A stretch of 64,000 nt of DNA from Hoeflea ulvae (GTDB taxonomy: Bacteria > Pseudomonadota > Alphaproteobacteria > Rhizobiales > Rhizobiaceae), in assembly GCF_026619435.1 (NCBI RefSeq), contig NZ_JAOVZQ010000001.1, forward strand, positions 1,247,501 through 1,311,500, written 5' to 3'. A program made the position numbers and the translations under genes. Each line of letters starts with the position of its first letter. Position 1 is the stretch's first letter. A model generated the notes under the pieces. It was given only the letters and a program-made list of their open reading frames with translations, did not search any database and was not told the DNA's origin. Positions 50,210-62,489 of the stretch are shown in pieces.

Positions 50210-50227
50210 TGAATGAATATTCATTCA
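50210..50227. promoter_or_regulatory. 18-bp palindromic operator of the TetR regulator
   Basis: TGAATGAATATTCATTCA is a perfect palindrome in an AT-rich patch upstream of the tetR-adaptor-pump operon. This is the standard size and placement for a TetR-family operator. The leader of about 97 bases up to the start codon is consistent with a promoter overlapping it. Confidence 0.7.
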
Positions 50228-50546
50228 TCAAGTGCCGCATAATCTGTTAATCAAGAGTTGACGCGCAGCCAAACAAGTCACCGGTCAATACTTGCGGCCC
50301 GGCAACACTGTTTGCGAAAGCCGGGATATGAGCCGCATGGCCGCGGCTGCGAGATGAAGTCAATGCAGCATTATACAATCCGGCCAATGAAGAACCTGCG
50401 AGAGCGCTCGGGCGAGACATCTTGCCCTGCTTCGCGGGGATGCGCGGCGCGCCGTCAGATGGTTGGCCGATCATCTCCGGAATGGCGGACTTCATTTTGA
50501 CTGCGATGGCCAAATTGCCCGGCCTGTTCGCCCGGCCGGCGGGAGC
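50228..50546. other. Intergenic region, no gene seen
   Basis: About 320 bases between the TetR promoter and the gcvP 3' end. Short frames on both strands (up to about 88 codons) overlap each other and show no domain or ribosome site. I see nothing functional. Confidence 0.4.
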
Positions 50547-50575
50547 ACGGAGGCGGCTGCATCAGCCGCCTCCGT
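50547..50575 (-). terminator. Hairpin downstream of gcvP
   Basis: A perfect 12-bp GC-rich stem (50547-50558 with 50564-50575, loop of five) 15 bases past the gcvP stop. There is no T run on the minus strand, so termination efficiency is uncertain. Confidence 0.55.
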
Positions 50576-50589
50576 TGAGTCATTTCTGG

Positions 50590-53442
<2,853 letters not shown>

Positions 53443-53450
53443 TGCGTGTC

Positions 53451-53813
53451 TCAGCCGATCATTGCTTGGTAGGCGGTTTCATCCATCAGCTCATTGGCGG
53501 AACTGGCGTCATCGAGCTTGAGCTTGAAGAACCAGCCCGCACCTGTCGGATCGGAATTGACCAGCGACGGATCATCGACGATGGCCTGGTTGACTTCGGT
53601 GATCTCGCCGGCGAGCGGGCAATAGACATCGGAAGCCGCCTTGACCGATTCCACCGTCGATGCATCCGCACCCTTGTCGAGTTTTGCGCCCACATCGGGC
53701 AGTTCGACAAACACCAGGTCGCCGAGCTGTTCGGCGGCGTGTTCGGTGATCCCGACAGTTGCGACATCGCCCTCGATGTTGAGCCATTCGTGGTCTTCGG
53801 TGAATTTGAGCAT
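53451..53813 (-). CDS. gcvH: Glycine cleavage system H protein
   Basis: 120 residues. Lipoyl carrier shuttling the aminomethyl group between P and T proteins. The lipoylated lysine is Lys58 in VESVKAASD. Start ATG 53813 ([12 protein letters not shown]) is the family start, with AGGA eight bases upstream; a longer frame extends into gcvT and is not real. Also has the typical [12 protein letters not shown] block after the lysine and [10 protein letters not shown] near the end. Confidence 0.97.
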   Translation of the reverse strand: MLKFTEDHEWLNIEGDVATVGITEHAAEQLGDLVFVELPDVGAKLDKGADASTVESVKAASDVYCPLAGEITEVNQAIVDDPSLVNSDPTGAGWFFKLKLDDASSANELMDETAYQAMIG

Positions 53814-53832
53814 GATGTGTTCCTGTCGTGGC

Positions 53833-54972
53833 TTAGCGTTTGTAGTTGGAAGGGACGAAGGGGAGGGCGGCAACGGTGATTTCGAGCCGTTTGCCGCGCA
53901 CTTCGGCGTAGAGCCTGGTGCCGGTGGCAGCCAGCGCCGCGGGCACATAGCCCATGGCGACGGGGGCATTGGCGCTGGGGCCGAAGCCGCCGGAGGTGAC
54001 GATGCCGGCCGGCTCGCCGCCGGTTTCCTGTTCGAAGATCTCGACTTCGGCGCGGATCGGCGCCTTGCCCGTGGGCTGAAGCCCGACGCGGGTGCGCGTG
54101 GCGCCGTTTTCGAACTGTCCGAGGATCACCCCGGCGCCGGGAAAGCCGCCTTCGCGGGCTCCGCCCTTGCGGCGCACCTTCTGGATCGCCCATTTCAGAT
54201 TGGCTTCCACCGGCGTGGTGGTTTCGTCAATATCGTGCCCGTAAAGGCAGAGCCCGGCTTCAAGCCGGAGCGAATCGCGCGCGCCGAGCCCGATCGGGGC
54301 GATGGATTCATCCGACAGGATCAGCCGGGCGATGCGGTCGGTTTCCTCCGCCGGCAGCGAGATTTCATAGCCGTCCTCGCCGGTATAGCCCGAGCGCGAC
54401 ACCACCGCCGGAACGCCGGCGATTTCAAGCACCATGACATCCATGAACAGCATGTCGGCGGCTTCGGGCGCATAGGCCGAAAGCGCGGTTTCGGCGTCCG
54501 GCCCCTGCAGCGCGATCAGCCCGCGGTCAAACTGGGCCTCGATCTCGCAACTGTCGGACAGGGCCGCCTGAATGCGGGCCAGATCGGCATGCTTGCAGGC
54601 GGCATTGACGACGAGATAGAGATGATCGCCGCGATTGGCGACCATGAAATCGTCCTCCAGGCCGCCGTCTTCATTGGTGAACAGCCCGTAGCGCTGGCGC
54701 CCGGGCTTGAGATCGGCAATGTCGACCGGTGCGATGGTTTCCAGCGCCAGCGCGGCGTCGCGCAGATCGCCGCTTTTGGGGCGGATCAGGATCTGCCCCA
54801 TATGCGAAACATCAAACAGTCCGGCATGGGAACGGGTGTAGATATGCTCCTTCATCACGCCCATGGGATACTGGATCGGCATGTCGTAGCCGGCAAATCC
54901 GGCCATGCGTGCGCCAAGTTCGAGATGCAGGGAATGAAGCGGTGTCTTAAGAAGGTCTGCTGTGGTGTCCAC
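53833..54972 (-). CDS. gcvT: Aminomethyltransferase (glycine cleavage T protein)
   Basis: 379 residues. Transfers the methylene from aminomethyl-lipoyl to tetrahydrofolate, releasing ammonia. Conserved blocks: [49 protein letters not shown] and [16 protein letters not shown] (folate site). First gene of the operon, 78 bases downstream of the glycine aptamers. Confidence 0.96.
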   Translation of the reverse strand: MDTTADLLKTPLHSLHLELGARMAGFAGYDMPIQYPMGVMKEHIYTRSHAGLFDVSHMGQILIRPKSGDLRDAALALETIAPVDIADLKPGRQRYGLFTNEDGGLEDDFMVANRGDHLYLVVNAACKHADLARIQAALSDSCEIEAQFDRGLIALQGPDAETALSAYAPEAADMLFMDVMVLEIAGVPAVVSRSGYTGEDGYEISLPAEETDRIARLILSDESIAPIGLGARDSLRLEAGLCLYGHDIDETTTPVEANLKWAIQKVRRKGGAREGGFPGAGVILGQFENGATRTRVGLQPTGKAPIRAEVEIFEQETGGEPAGIVTSGGFGPSANAPVAMGYVPAALAATGTRLYAEVRGKRLEITVAALPFVPSNYKR

Positions 54973-55050
54973 GCGGCAGTCTCCGTCTGGGTGCGGGAAA
55001 AACTCCGCGCACGGGCCAATCTTCAGGCGTCAGACGCCTTCGAATAGCCC

Positions 55051-55200
55051 CCTCTGTCCTTTTGCCTGAGATTGTTATCCCTTCGGCAGACGCTAGCGGG
55101 CGCCATTCTCCAGAGTCCGTCCTGTCACGTTGGTCCTTTTGCCTGAGAGTTTCCGGGGCGGTTGCTCCTTCGGCACCGGATAACTCCGGTTTCTCCCAAC
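55051..55200 (-). promoter_or_regulatory. Tandem glycine riboswitch upstream of gcvT
   Basis: Two aptamers in the gcvT leader. The first (55200-55129 on the minus strand) has P1 GTTGG/CCAAC, GGAGAAACC, GCCGAAGGAGCAA and CTCAGGCAAAAGGACC. The second (about 55118-55051) has CTCTGGAGAA, GCCGAAGGGATAA and CTCAGGCAAAAGGACAGAG. Both CAGGCAAAAGGAC cores are perfect. A hairpin of 6 bp (55025-55039) lies between the aptamers and gcvT and could be part of the expression platform. Glycine binding normally turns such gcv operons on. Confidence 0.95.
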
Positions 55201-55669
55201 GATGTCACTACCTATGATGAATTGCGGGGAATTGGCAAGAGGCAAGCGCCGGAGGCCGGGTCTGCGCCAACAGGAACATCGTGCCGGGACGTTGCCGTGG
55301 ATAGAATGTTCCGGTGGCTTGCCGCGCCGGAAGCCAATTCCCGGCCAGTAGCGCCGCGCCTGCAGCGGGTCTGTGCAGCGCATCCTCATCCGTCGCCACT
55401 GAGGAACACCAGGACTGTCACCCCCGCGAGATACCCTACTGAGACGCAAAGCAATCCGCGGGCGCAGAGCAAATCCGTGTAACCGTCATCCGGGTTTTGC
55501 TCGGGATTAGTAGATTTTGGGTTGATGCTGCAGGCTTGGCGAATTGATAGCAGGATGGCATAATATATTTTAATATCAGATTGTCCGGCGCGTGGTCGAT
55601 TTAAAGAAGATATGCGAGGGGATTGTTACGAAACGGCAATATCTGTGAAACAAGGCGAGGATTTATGTT
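55201..55669. other. Intergenic region turning AT-rich before an orphan gene
   Basis: About 470 bases between the riboswitch and the next plus-strand gene. It must hold the gcv promoter at its left end. From about 55490 to 55669 the sequence is clearly AT-richer (AATATATTTTAATATCAGATT near 55560), unlike the neighbourhood. No open frame with coding character; a promoter for the orphan gene is likely here. Confidence 0.45.
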
Positions 55670-56998
55670 ATGGTTGATTGTAAGACACCCGTTTATTCTA
55701 CCGATAGGCGTAAAGGGCAGATAATAGCTGCAGTGGATGCTCCGAATTTGATCGACACGTTTACGCCTCCGAAGGGAAATGCGTCATTTGCCAAGAAGGA
55801 TCTGGCGGACAAATCACATTCCAGCCAGGCCAGTGTGGCGATCACCTGGGACAGTGCCGAAGTGGAGCTGGATTCCAATCTGGTGTTGGAATTGAAGAAG
55901 GCCATTGACGCGGCAAGCGCTGTTATCGGCCAATTGACCGCGCAGTCCAAATCCCTTCTCGGAGCCGTCGAAACAGTGATCCGCGAGATCGTCAAACTGC
56001 AGAAAAACAGCGAAAAACAGCTGGAACTGGCGTGGGACTTCCACGTGGATGTAAAAGAGGAATCCGCTTTTCTCGTGCGCCATTCCCAGATCGTGGAATG
56101 GAAGGCTACCAAGGTCGGCGATCTTAAAGGTACCGGGTATGTCGATGCCGTGTCCACAGTACAGCTTCCGCAGGGGTTGGCGGAGGAACTTGATGTCACG
56201 CAACGTTACTCCACCAATCTGACCCAGCCACGCTTCGCCAACCAGAAATGTCACGTCACCTATCTTTCGGCGGGAAAGCGGATTTCCAATATTCGCACGG
56301 TTCTGAAAGTCACGCTGCCTTCCGTTGCGACACAACTCGGAGCACTTCTCGAAGATCTTCTGGATCTGATCAAAGTGATCGGGACCGCGGTCGGCAAGGC
56401 TGGGCAGGCAGTCTATGACAAGCTCAAGGGATCGATAGAAAGCCTTCTGTCGCCCTTCGCTTTGAAAGCCGGCCCTGCGCCCAAGGACGAGCCGGACGCC
56501 ATCGATTACCTGTCCAAGGCGCTGGAGAAATTTCTGTCGGTGCTGTCAAAGCTCGCCGGTGAAGTGTCGGGTCGCATCAGCCTCGAACAGTCGACGCTGT
56601 CCTTCCAGGCCGTTAGCGACAGCTTCTACGACACCTGGCTCAGGGCAAAGGATCGCCGCGCCAAGATCGACGCGGTCCCCGATACCAGGAAACAGGCGCA
56701 AAAGGAGAACTCCGGATCGAATGGCGAAAGTCCCGAAGATGGAGAGGTTCCGTCGGGAGACAGCAATGCCAGTCTGCCGATCCCGTGGGCAGATGGGGCG
56801 GAAGCCGTTCCGGAGAGCGCACTGATCGCAGCCGAAGTGCCTTTGAGTGGCACCCATCTGGAATTGATAGCAATCAAGGACGGCATGCGTCTGGCCTATA
56901 ACCCGGTTCGGCCCGGCGCATCCGAATTCATCATTTCGGCCCGCATGCTCGAAGAGATGCAGATTGAAGAATCCAAAAAGGACAAGAAGGACCGGTGA
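55670..56998 (+). CDS. Hypothetical protein, orphan, 442 residues
   Basis: I do not recognise this protein. No signal peptide and no clear membrane helix. Mixed N-terminal part (about 1-60), a helical stretch rich in K/L/A at about 70-115 (VLELKKAIDAASAVIGQL), a beta-rich middle (FHVDVKEESAFLVRHSQIVE, 124-210), a second helical region at about 215-320 with amphipathic heptad-like pattern (LGALLEDLLDLIKVIGTAVG), a disordered acidic stretch (SGSNGESPEDGEVPSGDSN, 358-376) and a lysine-rich end KKDKKDR. ATG 55670 has GCGAGG 10 bases upstream. Codon use is less GC-biased than neighbours and the upstream DNA is AT-rich, suggesting acquisition. It stands alone between the gcv operon and a convergent operon. 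Function unknown. Confidence 0.75.
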   Translation: MVDCKTPVYSTDRRKGQIIAAVDAPNLIDTFTPPKGNASFAKKDLADKSHSSQASVAITWDSAEVELDSNLVLELKKAIDAASAVIGQLTAQSKSLLGAVETVIREIVKLQKNSEKQLELAWDFHVDVKEESAFLVRHSQIVEWKATKVGDLKGTGYVDAVSTVQLPQGLAEELDVTQRYSTNLTQPRFANQKCHVTYLSAGKRISNIRTVLKVTLPSVATQLGALLEDLLDLIKVIGTAVGKAGQAVYDKLKGSIESLLSPFALKAGPAPKDEPDAIDYLSKALEKFLSVLSKLAGEVSGRISLEQSTLSFQAVSDSFYDTWLRAKDRRAKIDAVPDTRKQAQKENSGSNGESPEDGEVPSGDSNASLPIPWADGAEAVPESALIAAEVPLSGTHLELIAIKDGMRLAYNPVRPGASEFIISARMLEEMQIEESKKDKKDR

Positions 56999-57120
56999 CC
57001 TGGTTCATGAGTGACGACTTGGAGGGACAGGGGTGACAACGGCGGTATTGCGGTAGAGACCGAGGAGATGTCGACAACAGCAGCATAGCCGCGCTGAGAC
57101 ACCTCCTCTGATCGTCGTGA

Positions 57121-57723
57121 TCAGGCTGACTGCATGTCCAGTGCCTGGCCGTCGAAGCGGCCTGTGGTGGCGGCTTGGGCGAGCAAATGGGCGACGTCGG
57201 CGCGGGAGGCCTTGGCGGTCTTGTCGACATCGTCGCCGAGGATCACGTCGGCGCTACGGCCGTCATTGGTCAGCGCCACCGGGCGCAGGATGGCATAGGT
57301 CAGGCCCGAGGCCTTGAGGTGTTCGTCGGCCTCGTGCTTGGCCTTGAGGTAATGGGCGAGATCGCCTTCGGGTTCGGACTGGTCGGCGCCGACGGAACTC
57401 AGCATCACGAAACGGCTGACGCCGGCTTCAACCGCCAGATCGACAAGGCGCTTTGCGCCGTCGCGGTCGACCTTGTCGGTCATCTCCGGTCCGGTCGAAC
57501 CGCCCGATCCGGCGGCGAAGATGACGGCATCCATGCCGTTGCAGACGCCCGATTGCAGATCGGTCAGGTCACCCTGTCGCAGGCTCACGCCCTCGGGCAG
57601 ATCGCTGGTGTCGGAGCTTTCGCGCACCAGTGCCGTGGGGGCGTGGCCCTGGTCAACGAGGTCCTTGACCAGCTGCAGGCCGGTTGTGCCGGTTGCGCCG
57701 GCGACGAGAATATTCATGCTCAT
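57121..57723 (-). CDS. NAD(P)H-binding atypical SDR-family protein
   Basis: 200 residues. N-terminal Rossmann motif MNILVAGATGTTGLQLVKDL, then ALVRESSDTSDLPEGV, FVMLSSVGAD and the YLKAKHEADEHLKASGLTY segment where the Lys of a Tyr-x-x-x-Lys type site would lie. This is the NmrA/YwnB-like NAD(P)H-binding group, often oxidoreductase or flavin/redox sensor proteins. Start 57723 has AAGGA nine bases upstream. Last gene of an operon after an aldehyde dehydrogenase and a GST-like gene, hinting at detoxification of reactive aldehydes. Confidence 0.88.
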   Translation of the reverse strand: MSMNILVAGATGTTGLQLVKDLVDQGHAPTALVRESSDTSDLPEGVSLRQGDLTDLQSGVCNGMDAVIFAAGSGGSTGPEMTDKVDRDGAKRLVDLAVEAGVSRFVMLSSVGADQSEPEGDLAHYLKAKHEADEHLKASGLTYAILRPVALTNDGRSADVILGDDVDKTAKASRADVAHLLAQAATTGRFDGQALDMQSA

Positions 57724-57745
57724 AATGTATTTCCTTCAGATTGAA

Positions 57746-58360
57746 TCAGTTGGGCGGCGCCATCGGGCCTGCGGCCCGGGTTGCCGCGATATAGCCGGGC
57801 TGCTCCTGCAGCACCTTCCAGTATTCGGCGATTTGCGGGTGATCGCCGAGCAGGCCGAGTGTGTCGAGAAGCGCCAGAATGTAGGAGATCTGGATGTCGG
57901 CCAGCATAAGCCTGCTGCCGAACAGCAGCGGACCTTCGCCCGGTTCCCCGGTGATGTAGTCGAGATGCTTGCCGAGTGCCGCCCCGGCGTCATCCGGCAC
58001 GTCCTTGCCCCGGAAGGCTGGCATGATCGCCTGCAAGGCGACCTCGGCAAAGGACGCTTCGACATAGTCAAACAGCGCCTCATGCCGCCAGAATTCGCGG
58101 GTGCCCCGCGGCGGCCGGTGACTCTCATCGCCATATTTATCGACCAGATAGCGCAGGATCGTCGAGGATTCGGCGATCATCTCGCCATCGTCCTCGATCA
58201 CCGGCGATTTGCCCAGCGGGTGAACCCGCGACAAGGCCTCCGGCGCGCGAAACTCCGGCGTCCGGTCATAGTCGATCCGTTCGCAGGGCTGCTCGAGATC
58301 CTCGAGCAGCCAGAGCACCCGGGTGGCCCGGGAGAATTTCAGGGTGTGGAGCGTGATCAT
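57746..58360 (-). CDS. Glutathione S-transferase family protein
   Basis: 204 residues. N-terminal thioredoxin-like domain (MITLHTLKFSRATRVLWLLE, with HPLGKSPVIEDDGEMIAES, the glutathione-binding Glu-Ser) and a helical C-terminal domain (LMLADIQISYILALLDTLG). The ATG at 58360 overlaps the stop of the aldehyde dehydrogenase gene (ATGA), so the pair is translationally coupled. Cytoplasmic. Exact activity (conjugation, dehalogenation, isomerisation) cannot be told. Confidence 0.9.
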   Translation of the reverse strand: MITLHTLKFSRATRVLWLLEDLEQPCERIDYDRTPEFRAPEALSRVHPLGKSPVIEDDGEMIAESSTILRYLVDKYGDESHRPPRGTREFWRHEALFDYVEASFAEVALQAIMPAFRGKDVPDDAGAALGKHLDYITGEPGEGPLLFGSRLMLADIQISYILALLDTLGLLGDHPQIAEYWKVLQEQPGYIAATRAAGPMAPPN

Positions 58361-59733
58361 GGCAGGAAGATCGCCTTGGTATTGACGAATTCCTTCATGC
58401 CGAAGCCGCCATGTTCGCGGCCATAGCCGGAATCCTTGACGCCGCCAAAGGGCATGTTCGGATCGGCGGCACCAAAGGAGTTGATCCGGATCATGCCGGT
58501 GTCGAAGTGTTCGCGGGCGAGTTTCAGCGCACGGTCCTCATCCCGGGAGAAGATACCGCCGCCCAGGCCATAGCGGCTTTCATTGGCAAGCCGCATCGCG
58601 TCCTCGTCATCCTTTGCGCGGATGACCGAGGCGACGGGACCGAAGATCTCGTCGTCAAAAGCCGGCATGCCAGGCGCAAGGTCTGCCAGCACGGTGGCCG
58701 GATAATAGGCGCCCTTGCGGTCCGGTGCTTCTCCGCCGCACAGCACGGTGGCGCCCTTGGCGACGCTGTCATCGACCTGACTCTTGACCGTGTCGAACTG
58801 GTCCTGGCTCGACAGCGGCCCAAGCTGGGTGTCCTCGTCGGTGGGATCCCCCAGAGTAATCTCCTTCATCTGTGCCACGAAGGCATCGACAAATGCGTCA
58901 TAGACCTTGTCGGTGACGATGAAGCGCTTGGCCGACACGCAGGTCTCGCCATTGTTGTAGAGCCGCCCCATGACGGAGAACTTCACCGCGGTTTCGATGT
59001 CGGCGTCTTCGAGCACCAGATAGGCGTCGTTCGACCCCAGTTCGAGCACGGTCTTCTTCAGCGCCTTGGCTGCCACCGCGCCGATGTGGCGTCCGGCGCC
59101 GTCGCTGCCGGTCATGGTGACGCCGCGGACTTTCGGGTGGGCGATCAGCTTGTCGCTGACATCATGATCGATCAGGATCACCTGAAACAGATCCTCGGGC
59201 AGACCGGCCTCGATGCACAATTCGCGCAGTCTCAGGCCCGAGCCGGTGCAGATGCTGGCGTGTTTGAGCACGCAGCCATTGCCGGCCATCAGATTGGCGG
59301 CGAGCACGCGGACCGGCTGGTAGAGCGGAAAATTCCACGGCTGAATCGAATAGATCACGCCGATGGGCTGGTAGCTGACCACGCCGCGCTTCTGTTTTGC
59401 GCCATGGGTGCGTTCTTCATCGGCCAGCAGATCCGGGCCATTATTGGCGGTGTATTCAAAGATCGCCGCGCAGATTTCGACTTCGGTGAGGCCGTCCTTG
59501 ATGAGCTTGCCGGTTTCCTGTGTCATCAGGGCTGCCAGCTCATCGGCATGGTCGCGCAGCTTTTGCGCGATCTTGCTCAGATAGGGCGCGCGGTCGGCGT
59601 GGGACAGCTTGCGCCATTCCAGAAACGCCGCGTGGCAGGCCTCAAGCCGATCAGTCGCTTCAGCCTCGCTCATCCGCTGGTAGGTCTGGATTTCTTCTTC
59701 GGTGGCGGGATTGATTGTGGTGATCGTAGACAT
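58357..59733 (-). CDS. NAD-dependent aldehyde (succinate-semialdehyde type) dehydrogenase
   Basis: 458 residues of the Sad/YneI-like branch. Cofactor site QPWNFPLYQPVRVLAANL and GVTMTGSDGAGRHIGA, catalytic Glu in VLELGSND and nucleophile Cys in NNGETCVSAKRF, end motif NMPFGGVKDSGYGREH. The sequence after the Glu (SNDAY) differs slightly from the usual GSDPF. Start 59733 (MSTITTINPATEEE) has AAGGAG about six bases upstream and matches the family start; an extension to 59763 is not needed. In Escherichia coli the relative oxidises succinate semialdehyde in GABA/polyamine breakdown. Heads an operon with GST and SDR-like genes, which favours a role in aldehyde detoxification as well. Confidence 0.9.
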   Translation of the reverse strand: MSTITTINPATEEEIQTYQRMSEAEATDRLEACHAAFLEWRKLSHADRAPYLSKIAQKLRDHADELAALMTQETGKLIKDGLTEVEICAAIFEYTANNGPDLLADEERTHGAKQKRGVVSYQPIGVIYSIQPWNFPLYQPVRVLAANLMAGNGCVLKHASICTGSGLRLRELCIEAGLPEDLFQVILIDHDVSDKLIAHPKVRGVTMTGSDGAGRHIGAVAAKALKKTVLELGSNDAYLVLEDADIETAVKFSVMGRLYNNGETCVSAKRFIVTDKVYDAFVDAFVAQMKEITLGDPTDEDTQLGPLSSQDQFDTVKSQVDDSVAKGATVLCGGEAPDRKGAYYPATVLADLAPGMPAFDDEIFGPVASVIRAKDDEDAMRLANESRYGLGGGIFSRDEDRALKLAREHFDTGMIRINSFGAADPNMPFGGVKDSGYGREHGGFGMKEFVNTKAIFLP

Positions 59734-59827
59734 GCGGACTCCTTGTGGGACTTGCTGGGCCAACGAACGGGGCTGGCATAAGTTCCTTCAGGGGCCGCAT
59801 CAGCAGAAGCGGAGGGGGTGTTCGACA

Positions 59828-60724
59828 TCATTGGCGCCTGGACGAGCCGCGGATCACCGTCGCTGCGCCATTGGTTTCACCCCTCGCGGCCTGGCGCAGG
59901 CGCATGTCGCGGATCTGGCTGACGATCAGCGCCAGAACGAACAGACCGGTCATCACCAGCACCATGGTCGGCGCCGGCTCGCTGTCGATGTGGTAGCTCA
60001 GGAAGATCCCGGCAACGCCGCTCAACACCACCGATCCGACTGCGACGCCGAGCATGCCGGCAAATGTGCGGGCGACCAGGAAGGCGATGGCGCCGGGCGC
60101 CACCAGGAGCGCGATCGACAGGATGATGCCGACGGCCTTGAGGCTGGCGACGATCATCAGCGCGATGGCCGTCAGCAATCCGTAATGCAGCCATCCGGTC
60201 CTGAGCCCGATCGCGCGCGCATGCATGCCGTCAAAAGCCTGGGCGACGAGATCGCGCCATTTGATCATCAGGAAGGCGCCGCACAGTGCCGCCAGCAGCG
60301 CGGTGGCGCCGATGTCGGACCAGCTCACGCCCAGCATGTCGCCGAACAGGATATGATCGAGATGCAGGCTGGAACGGACGCTGACATGCAGCACGATGCC
60401 AAGCCCGAACATGCCGGAAAACACGATGCCCATCACCGTGTCCTCCTTGACGCGGCTATTGGCATTGAGCCAGCCGGTGGCGACCGCGCAGAACAGCCCC
60501 GCGGCAAAGGCGCCGATCACCAGCGGCAGGCCGGCGATATAGGCCATGACAATGCCCGGCAGAACCGCGTGGCTCATGGCATCGCCCAGGAGCGACCAGC
60601 CCTTGAGCACCATCAGCGAACTCATCGCCGCCATCGGCAGGGCGATCAGGAAGGTTATCAGGAAGGCCTTCTGCATATAGGCGAAGCGGAACGGATCGAT
60701 GAAGAAGTCGAGCACAGCGTCCAT
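59828..60724 (-). CDS. sitD: Manganese/iron ABC transporter permease SitD
   Basis: 298 residues, about eight or nine membrane helices, ABC-3 family. SSLMVLKGWSLLGDAMSHAVLPG and MFGLGIVLHVSV are family blocks. Its ATG at 60724 overlaps the sitC stop by one base (TGATG), so it is coupled. The C-terminal tail is cytoplasmic and basic. With SitC it forms the channel of a Mn(II) importer. Last gene of sitABCD. Confidence 0.92.
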   Translation of the reverse strand: MDAVLDFFIDPFRFAYMQKAFLITFLIALPMAAMSSLMVLKGWSLLGDAMSHAVLPGIVMAYIAGLPLVIGAFAAGLFCAVATGWLNANSRVKEDTVMGIVFSGMFGLGIVLHVSVRSSLHLDHILFGDMLGVSWSDIGATALLAALCGAFLMIKWRDLVAQAFDGMHARAIGLRTGWLHYGLLTAIALMIVASLKAVGIILSIALLVAPGAIAFLVARTFAGMLGVAVGSVVLSGVAGIFLSYHIDSEPAPTMVLVMTGLFVLALIVSQIRDMRLRQAARGETNGAATVIRGSSRRQ

Positions 60725-61587
60725 CACAGGGCTCCCGCATCAGCCGTCGCGCCGCGCGCCCGGGCGCGCTGGGCCAGCAGCCCGTGCCGCGGCGCGAAGA
60801 CGAAGGCCGTGAGAAACAGGCCGGTCTGCAGCATGATCACCACGCCGCCGGTGGCGCCGTCGAGGAAATAGCTCAGATAGACCCCGACAAAGGAGGTGAT
60901 CGATCCGATCGCCACGGCAATGACGATCAGTCGCGGAAACCTGTCGGTCAGGAGATAGGCGGTGGCGCCGGGCGTCACCACCAGCGCGATCACCAGAAAG
61001 GCGCCGACCGTCTGCATCGCAGCCACGGTCGAGGCCGCCAGCAGCGTGAAGAACACCGCCTTGAGGGCTGTCGCCGGAATGCCGATGGCGCGCGCATGGC
61101 TCTCGTCAAAAAACACCAGCATCAGGTCTTTCCAGATCACCGACAGCACCACCAGCGTGACCACGCCGATGATGATCAGCTGCGTGGTGTCGGAAGGTGT
61201 GATCGCCAGCACATTGCCCAGCACGATGGTCTGCACATTGATCGGCGTCGGCGAGATCGACACCATGAACAACCCGAGCGCAAAGAAGGAGACGAAGATC
61301 ATGCCGATGATGGCGTCCTCGCGCAGCCGTGTGTGGGCGCGGATGGCGAGCATGGCCGCGGCCGCCAGGCCTCCGGCCAGAAATGCCCCGGCGGCAAAGG
61401 GCAGGCCCAGCATGTAGGCGCCGGCAACGCCGGGCACGATCGAGTGCGACAGCGCGTCGCCGATCAGCGACCAGCCCTTGAGCATCAGATAGCACGATAA
61501 AAAGGCGCAGATCGCCCCGGTCAGCGCCGACACCCACATGGCGTTGACCATGTATCCATAGCTGAAGGGTTCAAGCAGCAGGCTCAT
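60724..61587 (-). CDS. sitC: Manganese/iron ABC transporter permease SitC
   Basis: 287 residues, ABC-3 family membrane protein paralogous to Sit[36 protein letters not shown] and [12 protein letters not shown] are conserved. Helices cover most of the length; the C-terminus [16 protein letters not shown] is cytoplasmic. It overlaps sitB by four bases and sitD by one. Confidence 0.92.
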   Translation of the reverse strand: MSLLLEPFSYGYMVNAMWVSALTGAICAFLSCYLMLKGWSLIGDALSHSIVPGVAGAYMLGLPFAAGAFLAGGLAAAAMLAIRAHTRLREDAIIGMIFVSFFALGLFMVSISPTPINVQTIVLGNVLAITPSDTTQLIIIGVVTLVVLSVIWKDLMLVFFDESHARAIGIPATALKAVFFTLLAASTVAAMQTVGAFLVIALVVTPGATAYLLTDRFPRLIVIAVAIGSITSFVGVYLSYFLDGATGGVVIMLQTGLFLTAFVFAPRHGLLAQRARARGATADAGAL

Positions 61588-62489
61588 TTGCCTCCATCCC
61601 GGCCGGCGCCCTTGTCCTTGCGGGCCTTGAGCGCGGCTTCGCCATAGATCACGAAGGGGCGTTCGTCGTCGGTCAGCACCGTGACCTGTCGATGATCGTC
61701 ATCATCATGCAGATCCTGTCCGCCGAGCACAAAGTGCCGAAGCACGCCGCCAAAGGCGTTCTGCAGATTGCTCTGCGTGAACACCTCGCTGGTCAGCCCT
61801 TCGGCCAGGATGCGGCGGTTGATCAGCACGGCCCGGTCGCAGAATTCCGGCACGCTGCCAAGATTGTGGGTGGAGACCAGCATCACCCGGCCCTCGGTGC
61901 GCAGCACTTTCAAAAGCTCGATGATCTGGGTTTCCGTGGTCACGTCGACGCCGGTGAAGGGTTCGTCGAGCAGGATCACCTGGCCTTCCTGGGCCAGTGC
62001 ACGGGCGAGGAACACGCGCTTTTTCTGGCCGCCGGACAATTCGCCGATCTGGCGCTTGCGGAAGCTGGTCATGCCGACCCGTTCCAGCGCCTCGTCGACC
62101 GCGGCCCGGTCCTGCGGGCGGGTCATGCGCAGAAAATTCATGTGACCGTAGCGGCCCATCATCACCACGTCCTCGACCAGAACCGGAAAGGACCAGTCGA
62201 TCTCCTCGCTCTGCGGCACATAGGCGACCAGATTGCGGCTGAGCGCTTCCTTGACACCCATGCCCATGATGCTGATCTCGCCGCTGGCCAGCGGCACGAA
62301 GCCCATCAGCGCCTTGAACAGGGTCGACTTGCCGCTGCCATTGATGCCGACAAGCGCGGTGATCGAGCCCTTCGGCACGGAGAATGCGGCGCCGTCGAGC
62401 GCCCGGTTGCCGTTGCGGTAGACCACGGTGACGTCGCGGACCTGAAGCCCGGTGGTGTCGGCGGCCAGTGCGGGAGCGGAGATGTTCAT
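61584..62489 (-). CDS. sitB: Manganese/iron ABC transporter ATPase SitB
   Basis: 301 residues. Walker [11 protein letters not shown]-loop [13 protein letters not shown] (typical of Mn/Zn importers), signature LSGGQKKR, Walker [14 protein letters not shown]-loop STHN. The C-terminal tail [10 protein letters not shown] is unusually rich in Asp and His and could bind metal, which is speculation. The ATG overlaps the sitA stop by four bases. Confidence 0.93.
   Translation of the reverse strand: MNISAPALAADTTGLQVRDVTVVYRNGNRALDGAAFSVPKGSITALVGINGSGKSTLFKALMGFVPLASGEISIMGMGVKEALSRNLVAYVPQSEEIDWSFPVLVEDVVMMGRYGHMNFLRMTRPQDRAAVDEALERVGMTSFRKRQIGELSGGQKKRVFLARALAQEGQVILLDEPFTGVDVTTETQIIELLKVLRTEGRVMLVSTHNLGSVPEFCDRAVLINRRILAEGLTSEVFTQSNLQNAFGGVLRHFVLGGQDLHDDDDHRQVTVLTDDERPFVIYGEAALKARKDKGAGRDGGK

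Noticed and set aside
50247..50513. Short overlapping frames on both strands between tetR and gcvP
   Set aside because: No ribosome sites, no recognisable domain, contradictory strands.
55093..55449. Open frames over the gcv leader
   Set aside because: They cover the glycine aptamers, whose conserved RNA pattern fully explains the sequence.
55490..56998. AT-rich patch and orphan gene considered as a prophage or genomic island
   Set aside because: Only one gene is involved and no integrase, attachment repeat or phage gene is seen; kept as a single possibly acquired gene.
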